Positions 12,201 to 22,508 of a stretch of 64,000 nt of DNA are shown here, one piece after another (position 1 is the first letter of the stretch; each line of letters opens with the position of its first letter). Under the pieces are notes generated by a model that searched no databases, was not told where the DNA came from, and worked only from the letters and a program-made list of their open reading frames with translations. The stretch comes from Astrocystis sublimbata (Eukaryota > Ascomycota > Sordariomycetes > Xylariales > Xylariaceae), in the NCBI GenBank assembly GCA_022453515.1, contig JAJNNY010000027.1, positions 1 through 64,000 on the forward strand. Direction: 5' to 3'. The position numbers were made by a program, and so were the translations under genes.

Positions 12201-14459
12201 CAGCGGTACCATACAAGCTGTTGGCTCAGGGGTTAAACATGTCTCTGTCGGGGATCGTGTTATGTATCTGTCCAGTGGCTGTTTTACAACACATCTTGTG
12301 ATGCCAGCAACACTTTGTGCCAAGATAGACGAGTCGATGACATTCGAGCAAGCAGCTGCCATGCCATGCGTATATGCAACGGCTCTATCAGCCCTTGTAG
12401 ACAAGGCAAACCTGCGACAGGGCCAGGTAAGCATTCTTTCAATCGCGTATCGTAGATTTTTGGAGCAGAAGGCATCAGCTAACGCATCATCGCTCACGCA
12501 GTCGGTGCTCATTCAATCAGCTTGCGGCGGCGTCGGCCTAGCTGCGGTTCAGATCGCTAAGATGCTAGGTGCTGATGTGAGTTACATGCACTCTCCTACC
12601 CCTTGTCTGATCAAAACCAAGGAAACTGACGAGACTTAGATATACTGCACTGTTGGCAGTGAGGCCAAGATTCGTCACCTCGTGGAACAATACAATATCG
12701 AGCGCTCCCACATATTCAACTCGCGAGACTCGTCATTTCTTCCGGCTATAATGGAGGCGACCGACGGCCGCGGGGTTGATGTTGTGCTTAACTCGCTCTC
12801 CGGTGATCTCCTGCATGCCTCGTGGAAGTGTGTCGCTGAGTTTGGCGTGATGATCGAGATCGGCAAGCGAGACTTTAGAAGGCGCGCCAAGTTATCCATG
12901 GAGGATTTTGAACAGAACCGCAGTTTCATCGGTCTAGATCTGTTCCAAATTTCCAAAGTCCGACCGAATCAAGCAGTAGAGTAAGTCTCTCCCCAGTTAC
13001 TACTTGTATAAGTCAGGAATGTGAAAACGGCATTGGCCAACTGAACGATGTGTAATTTAGACTGTTGGAACGCTGCACCCAATTAATCAAATCTGGGAAA
13101 CTTCAGGGTCCAACAATCGCAAGCGTAGTCCCCGCGACACAAATGCAAGAGGCATTCCGCAACATGCAGACTGCACTGCATATTGGGAAGATAGTGATCA
13201 AAATGCCCGGAGACCTTCAGCTTTTGGAATCGGTTGCGCCTAAGTTAACAACTACCTTCCACCAGGATCGCAGTTACCTGCTCGTCGGCGGTCTCGGCGG
13301 CCTTGGCCGAGCGGTCGCCACTTGGATGGTTGAGAACGGTGCCAGGGAACTGATATTCTTGTCTCGGTCAGCCCAAGAAAACCCAACAACGCTTAAATTC
13401 GCTGAGGAATTGCGTTCCCAAGATTGTCAAGTTGACTTGATTACCGGCGATGTGTGCATTCTAGCCGACGTGCGAAGAGCGGTTAGGACAGCCGCCAGCC
13501 CAGTTGCTGGAGTGATCAATATGGCCATGACCCTAAAGGTATGTCCCAAAATTTGATGTAGCCCTGTGTGCTAGTCAGCGCTGATTAACAAGGGATATGT
13601 ACAGGACGTGACAATAAGTGAAATGACTTTCTCGGACTGGAACGCAGCTATACACTCAAAAGTCCAAGGCACTTGGAACTTACACGAAGCGGCTCCGGCG
13701 GGCGTTGATTTCTTCATTTTATTCTCATCGTATAGCGGTATTGCAGGACAATATGGCCAAGCTAATTATGCAGCGGCCAACACTTTCCTGGATGCCTTCG
13801 TTCAATATCGACATAACAATGATTATGCAGCATCAGCCATTGACATCGGCGTCATGGGCGATATTGGTTATGTGTCACAGCACGCCAAGATCCGCGAGAG
13901 TTTCGATAGAACAGGCATGGGACTCTCAACAGAGCAGGACTTGCTCGACGCACTAGCTTTGGCTATAGCGACTTCAAAACCGGACACGAAACCGCCATCT
14001 TCAGTGTACGAGAACGCAAGCCAACTCATTCTCGGTCTTCAGACCTCGACTCCTATCTCATCTCAATTCAACCAAGTGGCGTGGAAGCGGGACGCACGCA
14101 TGGCTATCTATTACAACATGGATAAGTCAGCTGAATCTTCTACCACCAAAGCAACGAAGGCGAAAAACATCAGGGGCCTGATCAAGTCAGAAGACTCAGA
14201 TGAAGAGAAAACAAAGACGATTGCAACAGAAATTGCTGGGGCGCTGGCAAACTTTCTGATCAAGGAGGAGGGAAGTATACCGCTCGATCGACCTCTCGAG
14301 AGCATTGGAATGGATTCGCTTGTCGCAATGGAAGTCCGCAACTGGATTCGTCAGCAGTCCGGTGTCGATCTCAGTGTTTTCACAATTGTGCAGAGCCCTT
14401 CGTTAAGTGACCTGGGAGACCGGGTACGAGATATGATGATGTCTCAAGAAGAGACTTGA
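6293..14459 (+). CDS. Highly reducing type I polyketide synthase (KS-AT-DH-MT-ER-KR-ACP), with an apparent 1-nt frameshift in AT
   Basis: Builds a reduced, possibly C-methylated polyketide chain. Ten exons: 6293-6350, 6479-10835, 10915-11011, 11074-11099, 11197-12075, 12142-12426, 12502-12576, 12640-12980, 13061-13538, 13605-14459. Exon 1 carries a 19-residue leader that joins into [14 protein letters not shown], the usual KS start. Motifs: KS C186 in TACSSS, HGTGT (H322), NVGHS (H357); AT GHSSGE (S641); DH H949 before VVFPAAGY and D1122 in [10 protein letters not shown]; methyltransferase LEIGAGTGG near 1390; ER VGLNFRDVL and [18 protein letters not shown] with SSYSG and NYAAA; ACP GMDSL (S2437). 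About 2480 residues, normal for the class. The reading frame shifts by -1 at about 8389-8391, giving a stop at 8398-8400; downstream coding continues cleanly. Residue numbers after the shift assume one missing base. No thioesterase, reductase or acyltransferase release domain is present. Confidence 0.95.
7759..7812 (+). repeat. In-frame Asn-Gly microrepeat in the KS-AT linker
   Basis: Eighteen codons read as alternating NGV and NGI units (with one NGT), encoded by an 18-nt-type tandem repeat of aatggtgtcaacggtatc form. It sits just after the KS domain, where HR-PKSs have a flexible linker. A hydrophilic, length-variable spacer is the likely role; slippage here would stay in frame in steps of three. 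Confidence 0.85.
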
Positions 14460-15140
14460 ACGTTCAATGAGACAAAAGTTGATCTTTGAACTAACTGCCT
14501 TGAAAGCCGTGTAAATCACCTATTTCATAATGCTTCAATCTCAGATAGCTGCCACAGCTCCTTTTTGCTTGTGAGATTATGATATGCCTGCCCCATATGT
14601 GAAGTGAAGTAGGAAATGAGTTTTGCTGTTGTAGGCATATTCGCAATCAATGACTAGAGTGTATTATTCTGCGACAAAATTTACCTATGCCTCATCGTGT
14701 TGTTAGGAAGTATTTTGTAATGTACTTATGCAGTTCGAGCTCGCTGTTGGAAGTTGATGAGTCGAAACGGCTCGGGGCATGTTTTCAACTTTACTGAGAT
14801 ATGCCTGCACTGCCAAGCTACATGAGACTAACCTAGTCGGATACCAGGTGATGACGATCTAGACTATATTGGGTAGCTACAGCATGACTTTACTTGGTTG
14901 GCCCTTCAGGTACTTATTCCCAGGTAGCTAGCGCATTTAGACAGTGCACCTAGGCACCTGCCTGACCAGCAGCTGGACGGTGATGCTATTCATGATCACA
15001 TGTGAGGCGATGTCCTTCACACCAACACCGCAATGAGTCCCTGCAACGCCCCCAGACAATCAAACATTGATAATGCTAAACATTACATGAGATGAGACAT
15101 TGACTACTCTGTTGGTATTGGTCACAGTTGTGATACCAAC
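14460..15140. other. Intergenic, PKS 3' region and FIG4 promoter
   Basis: 681 bp between two genes on the same strand. It should contain the PKS terminator and the FIG4 promoter. I see no open frame of note and no clear binding site apart from CCTAGG/TAGGTAC-like words near 14900-14950. Confidence 0.55.
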
Positions 15141-18100
15141 ATGGCAGACGAAATCGAATCCAACAGCGGCTCCCAGTCTCCTCCGGTGATGAGCCGGCCA
15201 GCCAGCAGTATTACCCCAGCCGAGCCCCGTGAGCCCGATGAGTCCGGGAAGCGCGTACAAGGAGAAAAAGATAGCGACGATGAATCGTTTTCTATACCCC
15301 CCCTGCAAAAGAACACAAAACGCGTAACTGTAGAGAAGGAGAGCGACGATGAATCGTTCTCTTTCCCTCTCCTACAAAACAATGCTACCACCGAAACACT
15401 TCTGAGGGATACCAAGGCATCTAAGGGCGCAGCCGAGTACGACAATGACGAAGAGCCCTCTGTGGCACAGCCTTTCATACGCACCAACAGCCCCGAAGCA
15501 CTACAGCGAGAAGTCACACCGCCCGACGATGAGCGGAATCCTGTATCGCTCGTGTACAAAATGCACAAATTCACCTTGTATGAAACCGCCAGCCGCTACT
15601 ATATTGTCGGCGCCGATGTCACCGAGAAGCGCTTCCGCATCTTGAAGATCGAGCGTAATACACACGATGATCCCAGCTTGAGGATTGCCGAAGACAGGAC
15701 GATATACGGTCGCATGGAGATGAACGCACTCATCGATACCATTGACCATGGCAATAAAGCAACGGGCGGCATCAAGCAACGCTGCACCACCTGGGGACTG
15801 CTCGGTTTCATCAAGTTTACCGGGCCGTATTATATGCTGCTGATAACGAAGAAGAGCACCGTGGCAATGATAGGCGGTCATTATGTCTACCAGGTAGACG
15901 GAACCGAACTCATCCCGCTGACGCCGGCCAAATACAAGACAGACACGCGAAATGCCGAGGAGTCTCGCTTTCTTGGTATCCTCAATCATTTGGACTTGAC
16001 CAGATCGTTCTACTACAGCTATTCCTATGACATCACCAGAACTTTGCAACACAACATCACTAGAGAGCGATCTGCCATGGCGGATGGGGGCTTACCCGGC
16101 GTTACATACCACGATTACAACAAGATGTTCGTCTGGAACAGTCATTTGTTGCAACCCGCGTCAGATTCTCTTTCCACGCCCTTCGACTGGTGCCGCCCGG
16201 TCGTTCATGGTTACATAGATCAATCTGCCATATCCGTGTACGGGAGAACCGCGCATATCACTGTCATAGCCCGCCGCTCGCGCTATTTTGCTGGTGCTCG
16301 CTTCTTGAAGCGTGGTGCTAATGATTTAGGTTATGTTGCGAACGACGTCGAGACAGAACAGATAGTCTCGGAATCCCTGACCACCTCTTTTCACTCCCCC
16401 GGACCCAAGCTTTTCGCAAGTCCCGAATTTACTTCATACGTGCAACACAGAGGTAGTATCCCACTTTACTGGACACAGGATAATATTGGCGTCACTCCCA
16501 AGCCGCCCATCGAGCTAAATCTCGTTGACCCGTTCTATACGGCTGCAGGGTTGCATTTCAATAATCTGTTCGAACGCTACGGCTCCCCAGTCTACGTGTT
16601 AAACCTAGTTAAAGCTAAGGAGAGAACGCCGCGAGAGTCTAAGCTTCTAAATGAATACACCAATTGTATCAACTACCTCAATCAGTTTCTCCCCGAAGGC
16701 CACAAAATCATACACAGAGCATGGGACATGAGCAAAGCTGCCAAAAGCCGGGGCCAGAATGTGATCGGAACCCTCGAAAGCATTGCTGAATCTGTGGTCA
16801 CTACGACAGGCTTCTTCCACAACGGCGATGGGGACATCTCGCCCAGCAGAGTCCAGAACGGTGTAGCCAGGACAAACTGCATCGATTGCCTGGACCGCAC
16901 GAATGCGGCCCAGTTCGTTATCGGAAAGCGAGCTCTTGGGCATCAGTTACATGCTTTGGGATTCCTTGAAGATACGTGTTGTGACTACGATACTGATGCC
17001 GTCAACCTTTTCACCCATATGTATCACGACCATGGCGATACCATAGCGGTGCAATATGGCGGCTCGCAGCTGGTAAACACCATGGAGACATATCGCAAGA
17101 TTAACCAATGGACGAGCCATTCACGTGATATGATTGAAAGCTTTAAACGGTACTACAACAACTCATTTCTCGATAGCCAAAGACAAGAGGCGTACAACCT
17201 GTTTCTGGGCAACTACATATTCTCACAAGGGCAACCATGGTTGTGGGATCTTTCAACTGACTATTATCTCCATCACGAGGACCCTCGCGCATGGTCCGAG
17301 GAGCATCGTCATAATTATATACAATGGTTTAACCCTGCTTTACTGAAAGAAATGAAGCTACCAGCCTCCGTGCCATTGAGAGAGGATCTTCAGAACAAGC
17401 AAGTCTCAATTTTTGATGACTATTGGGTTGAATTCTATCGACCAGCTACGCTATCATCGTTTCCAAAGATGTTTTCGTACAAGATGAATTCCACCATCAA
17501 ATACATACCTTTGCGATCGACACAAGAGGGGAAGTACGACCTCAGCCCCTTCCGTGTTCGCGTTCGCGCGGAGGGCGAGCCGGAAACCCACGAAAGGAAA
17601 AGACCTTTGGGTAAGAAGGGTGTTACTATCGTAGACCCTCACGACTCCATCAAATCCCCAAGTAATAATAACAACCAGTTTGTCACGGAACAGATGGCGG
17701 AAAAACCGAGCGCCAAAGGAATCTCGATCCAGCGTTGGCTACAGCCGATGCCCGCTGGCAGAGCCCCAACAGTACCTCATAGTATCATGAAGGAAACATT
17801 GGAGACACCCATCGAAGCCGCCAAGTCCAAGCAGACGCCACAGGAAAAGTCTAAGGCAGCTCAGTGGACGATTGCAAAGATAGTCCACGAGTCGCTCAAC
17901 CCAATGGTCAGTGCGCAAGAAGCGGAAGATTACACACGCTATGTCAGCCACCCACAGAATCTTCCTCTTGTCATCTCGGACAAACCCCCGACCGACATCG
18001 ACTCATCCGAGTACGAAGAGTACCTGAATGGCAGCTGGCAGACGGATGGCCTCGCACTTAATGGCGCAGAAGAGGACATTGGGGCGTATTCTGAGCTGCT

Positions 18101-18218
18101 GCGCGTCAACGACAATCCATTGACTGTCACTGAGGAAGATTTGACGAAGAAACGGTATAAGGCATATAAGAAATGGCTCCGTGGCAAATCTCTGTTCAAA
18201 CAGCAGACGGTCGATTAG
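15141..18218 (+). CDS. FIG4: SAC-domain polyphosphoinositide phosphatase FIG4
   Basis: Dephosphorylates PI(3,5)P2 on vacuolar/endosomal membranes, in the complex with Vac14 and the kinase Fab1 (family knowledge). A single uninterrupted frame of 1025 residues. The SAC domain spans about residues 140-640; the catalytic CX5R(T) loop is CIDCLDRT within RTNCIDCLDRTNAAQF, with C580 and R586. The length and the long C-terminal region fit Fig4 rather than the shorter ER enzyme Sac1, and no C-terminal membrane anchor is seen. The N-terminal 130 residues are acidic and low complexity, including a 23-residue imperfect tandem repeat around SDDESFS. Its last bases lie 117 bp from the convergent TTI2 stop. 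Housekeeping; no reason to tie it to the polyketide pathway beyond position. Confidence 0.94.
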   Translation: MADEIESNSGSQSPPVMSRPASSITPAEPREPDESGKRVQGEKDSDDESFSIPPLQKNTKRVTVEKESDDESFSFPLLQNNATTETLLRDTKASKGAAEYDNDEEPSVAQPFIRTNSPEALQREVTPPDDERNPVSLVYKMHKFTLYETASRYYIVGADVTEKRFRILKIERNTHDDPSLRIAEDRTIYGRMEMNALIDTIDHGNKATGGIKQRCTTWGLLGFIKFTGPYYMLLITKKSTVAMIGGHYVYQVDGTELIPLTPAKYKTDTRNAEESRFLGILNHLDLTRSFYYSYSYDITRTLQHNITRERSAMADGGLPGVTYHDYNKMFVWNSHLLQPASDSLSTPFDWCRPVVHGYIDQSAISVYGRTAHITVIARRSRYFAGARFLKRGANDLGYVANDVETEQIVSESLTTSFHSPGPKLFASPEFTSYVQHRGSIPLYWTQDNIGVTPKPPIELNLVDPFYTAAGLHFNNLFERYGSPVYVLNLVKAKERTPRESKLLNEYTNCINYLNQFLPEGHKIIHRAWDMSKAAKSRGQNVIGTLESIAESVVTTTGFFHNGDGDISPSRVQNGVARTNCIDCLDRTNAAQFVIGKRALGHQLHALGFLEDTCCDYDTDAVNLFTHMYHDHGDTIAVQYGGSQLVNTMETYRKINQWTSHSRDMIESFKRYYNNSFLDSQRQEAYNLFLGNYIFSQGQPWLWDLSTDYYLHHEDPRAWSEEHRHNYIQWFNPALLKEMKLPASVPLREDLQNKQVSIFDDYWVEFYRPATLSSFPKMFSYKMNSTIKYIPLRSTQEGKYDLSPFRVRVRAEGEPETHERKRPLGKKGVTIVDPHDSIKSPSNNNNQFVTEQMAEKPSAKGISIQRWLQPMPAGRAPTVPHSIMKETLETPIEAAKSKQTPQEKSKAAQWTIAKIVHESLNPMVSAQEAEDYTRYVSHPQNLPLVISDKPPTDIDSSEYEEYLNGSWQTDGLALNGAEEDIGAYSELLRVNDNPLTVTEEDLTKKRYKAYKKWLRGKSLFKQQTVD

Positions 18219-18335
18219 GCATCTCCCGTTGCTGTTATGACACCCTCCAGCGATGCATTCGAGGACACACTTCAGTCACCCTGAGCTGCTAAGTTGGAAT
18301 CTGATCCCCCTTCTGAGCCAACCCCTACCCCGATC

Positions 18336-20630
18336 TCAGTCGAATTCGCAGCTCGTGAAGAGACACCGCAGTTGTGGATCTTTCGCGACTATTGGGCGCA
18401 CTCGGTTGGTCATGTCTAGTTTCGCAGCTGTCATCACCGCGCAGAGTGCCTCCATACACCTGCTCAAATGTTTTTCCAGCTCTGTTTTAGTCGATTCTTC
18501 AGTCGAGGACGAATCATCGTCTTTTATGTTAAGCCAAGCAAGCATGGTCATCTTGATTATTTCATTACAGTAATGTGGAATCCGAGGCCAGCATGTTCGC
18601 AATACTGCTTGTAGTAGGAGGATAGCGGACAAGAGGGTTGGCGGATGTTGAGTACCAAAGGGGTCAATGAGGATCTCTGAAATCATATGAATTGTGTCCT
18701 GGTATCGTTGTTAGTTATTTTCCTCTATCTTAGGTACGTGTTGGGCGGACTTGAGCGTCCTATGCGTTGATGGTCAAATCAATTTGCATTATTGCTTGGC
18801 TTGGGGATGATTTTCATAAGTACTGGAGTTAACAGGCAGGGCGGCGTATATCTAGCGTGTGGAATCGAACAGGGAGATGTGATGTTGATGAAAACAAGCG
18901 TTGCCTGAGAAATGAGTTGCGTACCTTGAGATACTTAACAGATAATATACCCATGCCGTCTACGAGACATCGCAGTGTTCGGCAGAATAGATTCACTAGC
19001 TGCACGTGCTCTTTTGCGTGATGGTACCCTGTCATGATGCCTTCACGGACAATCTTGTCCAGCAATCTACGTTGTGCTTGGGAGAACCCCTTGCTCAGAA
19101 GACCCCGGTCGTTGCCTGCCGCTTTATCATCAACAATCTCACCCTTGGTTGTTTGGATATCTAAATCGGCGTCCATCAAGTCGGAACCTTCAATTCCTGC
19201 CATATCAAACAGCGCGGGATACGCAGCACCTAGCAGTGCAAGAGACTCGGTCTCGGGGGTCAGGCTCGGGAGACTTAGTACCGTAGGGAACACGGCTTGC
19301 TCAAAAACATCGGCCAGGCCAGTGCGCGAGAGGAGACCGTCTGGACATCGGTCCCAGAAACTTCGAAGAATAGCTAGCGAGCGGAGCTTGAGAGAAGTTG
19401 GCTGTGGCTCATCAAGTAGCGTTAGAAGAATAGGCGTAAATAGAGGCCAGTGTTGCTGCAGGGAGTCGGTCTGGTGTCGAGGTGAGTCAGTCGGTATATC
19501 TCACAATTCTCGTACTCGAGAAAATTACAACGAGGAACCTATCTTACGTTTGTGTTTTCTACAGCCCACTCGAACACAGTAATTGCGTATTGTCGTGTAT
19601 ATTTCCACGGCTTGGTGTTGAGAATGTCATCACCACCTCCGAAGCCATCACCTTGGCCATATCGTGGAGGCGGCTCCGGGAACGCCGCAGGGTGTCCAGA
19701 CGCCGTCACAGTTGCGGGACGGGACTTTGCGAATAAGGGGCGTAGAAAGCCCGTCACTATATCTTCCGTTATGAAACGTGCCTGTTCTGTCTTGTGCGAT
19801 TCTTCGTTAGACTTTCTCTCCGATCCAGCGTCTCGTAATGAGCGCAGATTGGAGAGATTGGCCAGTTTCACAGCTTGCGGCGGCGGGACAAACTTGAAGT
19901 AACCGGAGATCAGAGATCGTGCAAGTTCAGCGCAAGAGTCGGAGGTCCAAGGGTCATTGGAGTTGGTAAACGCAATGACGGAGAGAAGGGTCCTAGAGGG
20001 AAGGACTAGGCTACCCTGAGGCCTTAAGGCGAGAAGCTCTCGGATGACATGTAATCCCAGTAAGCCGTTGCTAGATAATGATGCGTAGTCGGTATCGTCT
20101 GAGGAATAAGATCGCCTGTCAGTATGGTGGATTCTGGTGAGCTCTTGGCATTGAGTACCAAAACAACACACCTTCGTCGAAGCTGACACCAGAGCATATG
20201 GGCTCTATTATCTGAGCGATATCCGATGAAATCTCCTCGAGGGCGATATTTTCTTTGACATTGTCATCGCCATCGTCATCGACATTAACTTTGTTTGCCT
20301 TCAGGGCTGCATAGATGGCCCACAGGACGGCAGATGAGTCCTAGAACAAGACTCAGCCTACGCACTATGTATAACATGAGGCTGGAGTGAACAAAAATTC
20401 ATGCTGCTACTGACATTCTTCTCTCGTGGATCCGTCGCGAGCTTTCTGATACTGTCTAAGGACAAGTCATCTGGGACAGCTGTGACATAGCATTAGCGTA
20501 CTGGACCGAGCGATCATGGATGCAACAGTTCAATGCCAAGCAAATTACCTTGCAATAGAGGCTCCGGGGCAGCTGGGAGCTCGCTCGTGTCATTAATCCC
20601 CCGGGATATTGCAAGAAGCTGCTCAAACAT
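18336..20630 (-). CDS. TTI2: TTI2, TEL2-interacting protein 2 (TTT complex subunit)
   Basis: Tti2 works with Tel2 and Tti1 as an Hsp90 co-chaperone for PIKK kinases such as TOR, ATM and ATR (family knowledge). Six exons on the minus strand (20630-20549, 20479-20415, 20340-20172, 20098-19548, 19470-18925, 18698-18336) give 591 residues and close in frame. Recognition rests on the central helical-repeat region: QHWPLFTPILLTLLDE, a GLLSRTGLADVFEQA stretch, and the LPSLTPETESLALLGAAYP block that is typical of the Tti2 family. KPWKYTRQYA precedes it. The last intron is long (226 bp), bridging YLK to DTIHMISEIL. The start was chosen as the first ATG, opening MFEQLLAISRG. An alternative acceptor exists for exon 4, but only the one used keeps the frame. 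Confidence 0.85.
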
Positions 20631-22508
20631 CACGGCTCGTGCCTAGTTTACCTAGGCAGATAAGTCGCTCAGTCATGAGATAGCAGTTGTTGTTGTTATT
20701 CTCACGGGTATGCAGATGGTGTGTTACTGGCAAGGTTCACTTGTTGGTGGTATATGGTAGGGCTAGTCACAGCAGGTACGTACCTGAACTTTTCACCTAA
20801 CCCAGCGAACCAGCAGCCTCAGCTTGCTTGCCTCACTGGCCAGTGGCATCCGCATGTCTTGCCGACTGTCCACAGCTGAGAGCTCAAGCTCCTACTCCCG
20901 TCTGCCTCAACTCTCCAACCCACCAGACCCAGCATCAGACCTTTCACCGACTGTCTGCATTTGCATACATTGGTGCTTGATAACGACAGCTTCATGAACA
21001 ATAAAAACACACGGGCCATGATCCACAATCGTGCCATCGGGGACTTGAGTATTCTTTCAGCTTCCACTGACTGCACTTTGCATGCGCCGGGGCTTGGTAT
21101 TTACATGAGACGCAACCTCTCGCAGCTCAAGTAGTCTCCAACAACCCGTTGACGAAAATAAGCGTACAAGACACACAGGCATTGGTAGATATAGCGACCG
21201 TACTTTAGTACTTCCTGGAACGAATGCCTCGCTTAGCAAAATTTTCCTTCGGAAAAAACGGCCTCGCTTATGCGAAGATATCTTGGTTGCTGAAAGTGTT
21301 GCCTCGTACCTGAAATATTGAATGCAGGCCATCACTCTACCAATCGACAATGATTACCACGCATCTAATCGAACCTTAGCTTGGTAGCTTCTCACGCACG
21401 TCTCTGTGGCCAGATGCAGACGCAGGTGCCTCGTCGCTACAGTCTGCATATCAATAGGCTGAAATGCTTTGGAGCAAGCTGCAAGCTGATATGCACTCTT
21501 GGCGTCAGATATGGTTCCGTTCCGTTGTTCTGTCACCCAAGAACTTGTCTGCCCAAAGGGTCCCGATCTCACGACACGTCACGACCGATATGGAACCAAA
21601 CAAGGGCAATGTGGAACCCAGTGAACGGTTACTATTCCACAAAGGTATTCGAAAGACCCCGAATCATTGCAGCCCTGGCCACGATGTCGAGCGGGCCCCA
21701 GAAAATCAGATATAAACATTATATGAATATGTTTCTGGATGTTCTTCGGATGCATACTATTATTGCAACTATCACATGGTCCCCTGCCTATGCACGTCTT
21801 ACTTTGGGTCAGCCGGACCACTCAGACAACCCACAGTCCAACCGCTGGTCAAACCATTGGTCCGGCTACTTGTGCAGATGTAGCCGAAAACCTCATGTCA
21901 TGTAGTGGCCTGTATTTGCCTCATGACGGCGTAGCTATTGGTATGACTGCTGGTCCGAATTCTCTTGTAGTGAGACGATATTTCGAGGGCACTGTTGCAT
22001 TCCAATGCTCTGTTGATCTTGGATAATGCAACAGAATGAGCTCATACGGTAGGATCGTGAGATTGATATGGATTTTTTGGGGTTGACTTCGAGATCTAGC
22101 CCGCCTCGGACCGATATTGAGGTCTTAGAACACCATCAGGCAGGAAAAGATCATCAGGTTCCCTGGTCAAAGGGCTTTCTCCATTACCATCTTGGGACTG
22201 CAGGAGGCTCGGGCACAAGAACCAAGAATTCAATCCTCGATAGCGTCACACTTGAGCTGGATCAAATGATGGATCTCGGGCTACAGCACCAGAACCAAGG
22301 CAAGACCCTGGCAATCTTCAGGGACCAAGAGCGGAACGGAGCTTGAAAACATCGTCGTCTATTCTCGGGAACATGCTGACAATGAAGCCAGGCCCTACTC
22401 CGGCAAGGGGTACAAGGGGGTATATGAAAGGGCGAGATTCCGGGCAAATGTTATGATGATGCCCTTGGGTTTTATCGTCAAGTAATGTTCAATTAGTCAT
22501 ATCCAAGT
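20631..22508. other. Intergenic between divergent TTI2 and FAD-oxidase genes
   Basis: 1.88 kb holding two promoters. A perfect 10-bp inverted repeat (agccggacca at 21811-21820 and its complement at 21858-21867) lies about 640 bp upstream of the oxidase. Open frames at 21381-21905 and 21739-22026 lack motifs and codon character. A short stretch reading TCADVAENLMSCSG (about 21870-21915) looks faintly like a secreted protein fragment, but I cannot extend it into a gene. Confidence 0.5.

Noticed and set aside
15141..18218. FIG4 as a self-resistance copy for a phosphatase-targeting polyketide
   Set aside because: It looks like the ordinary single housekeeping gene with a full domain set; position alone is not evidence, and no second copy can be judged from this window.
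21381..22026. Open frames upstream of the FAD oxidase as a gene
   Set aside because: No motif, mixed frames, no convincing splice sites; composition like the surrounding intergenic DNA.
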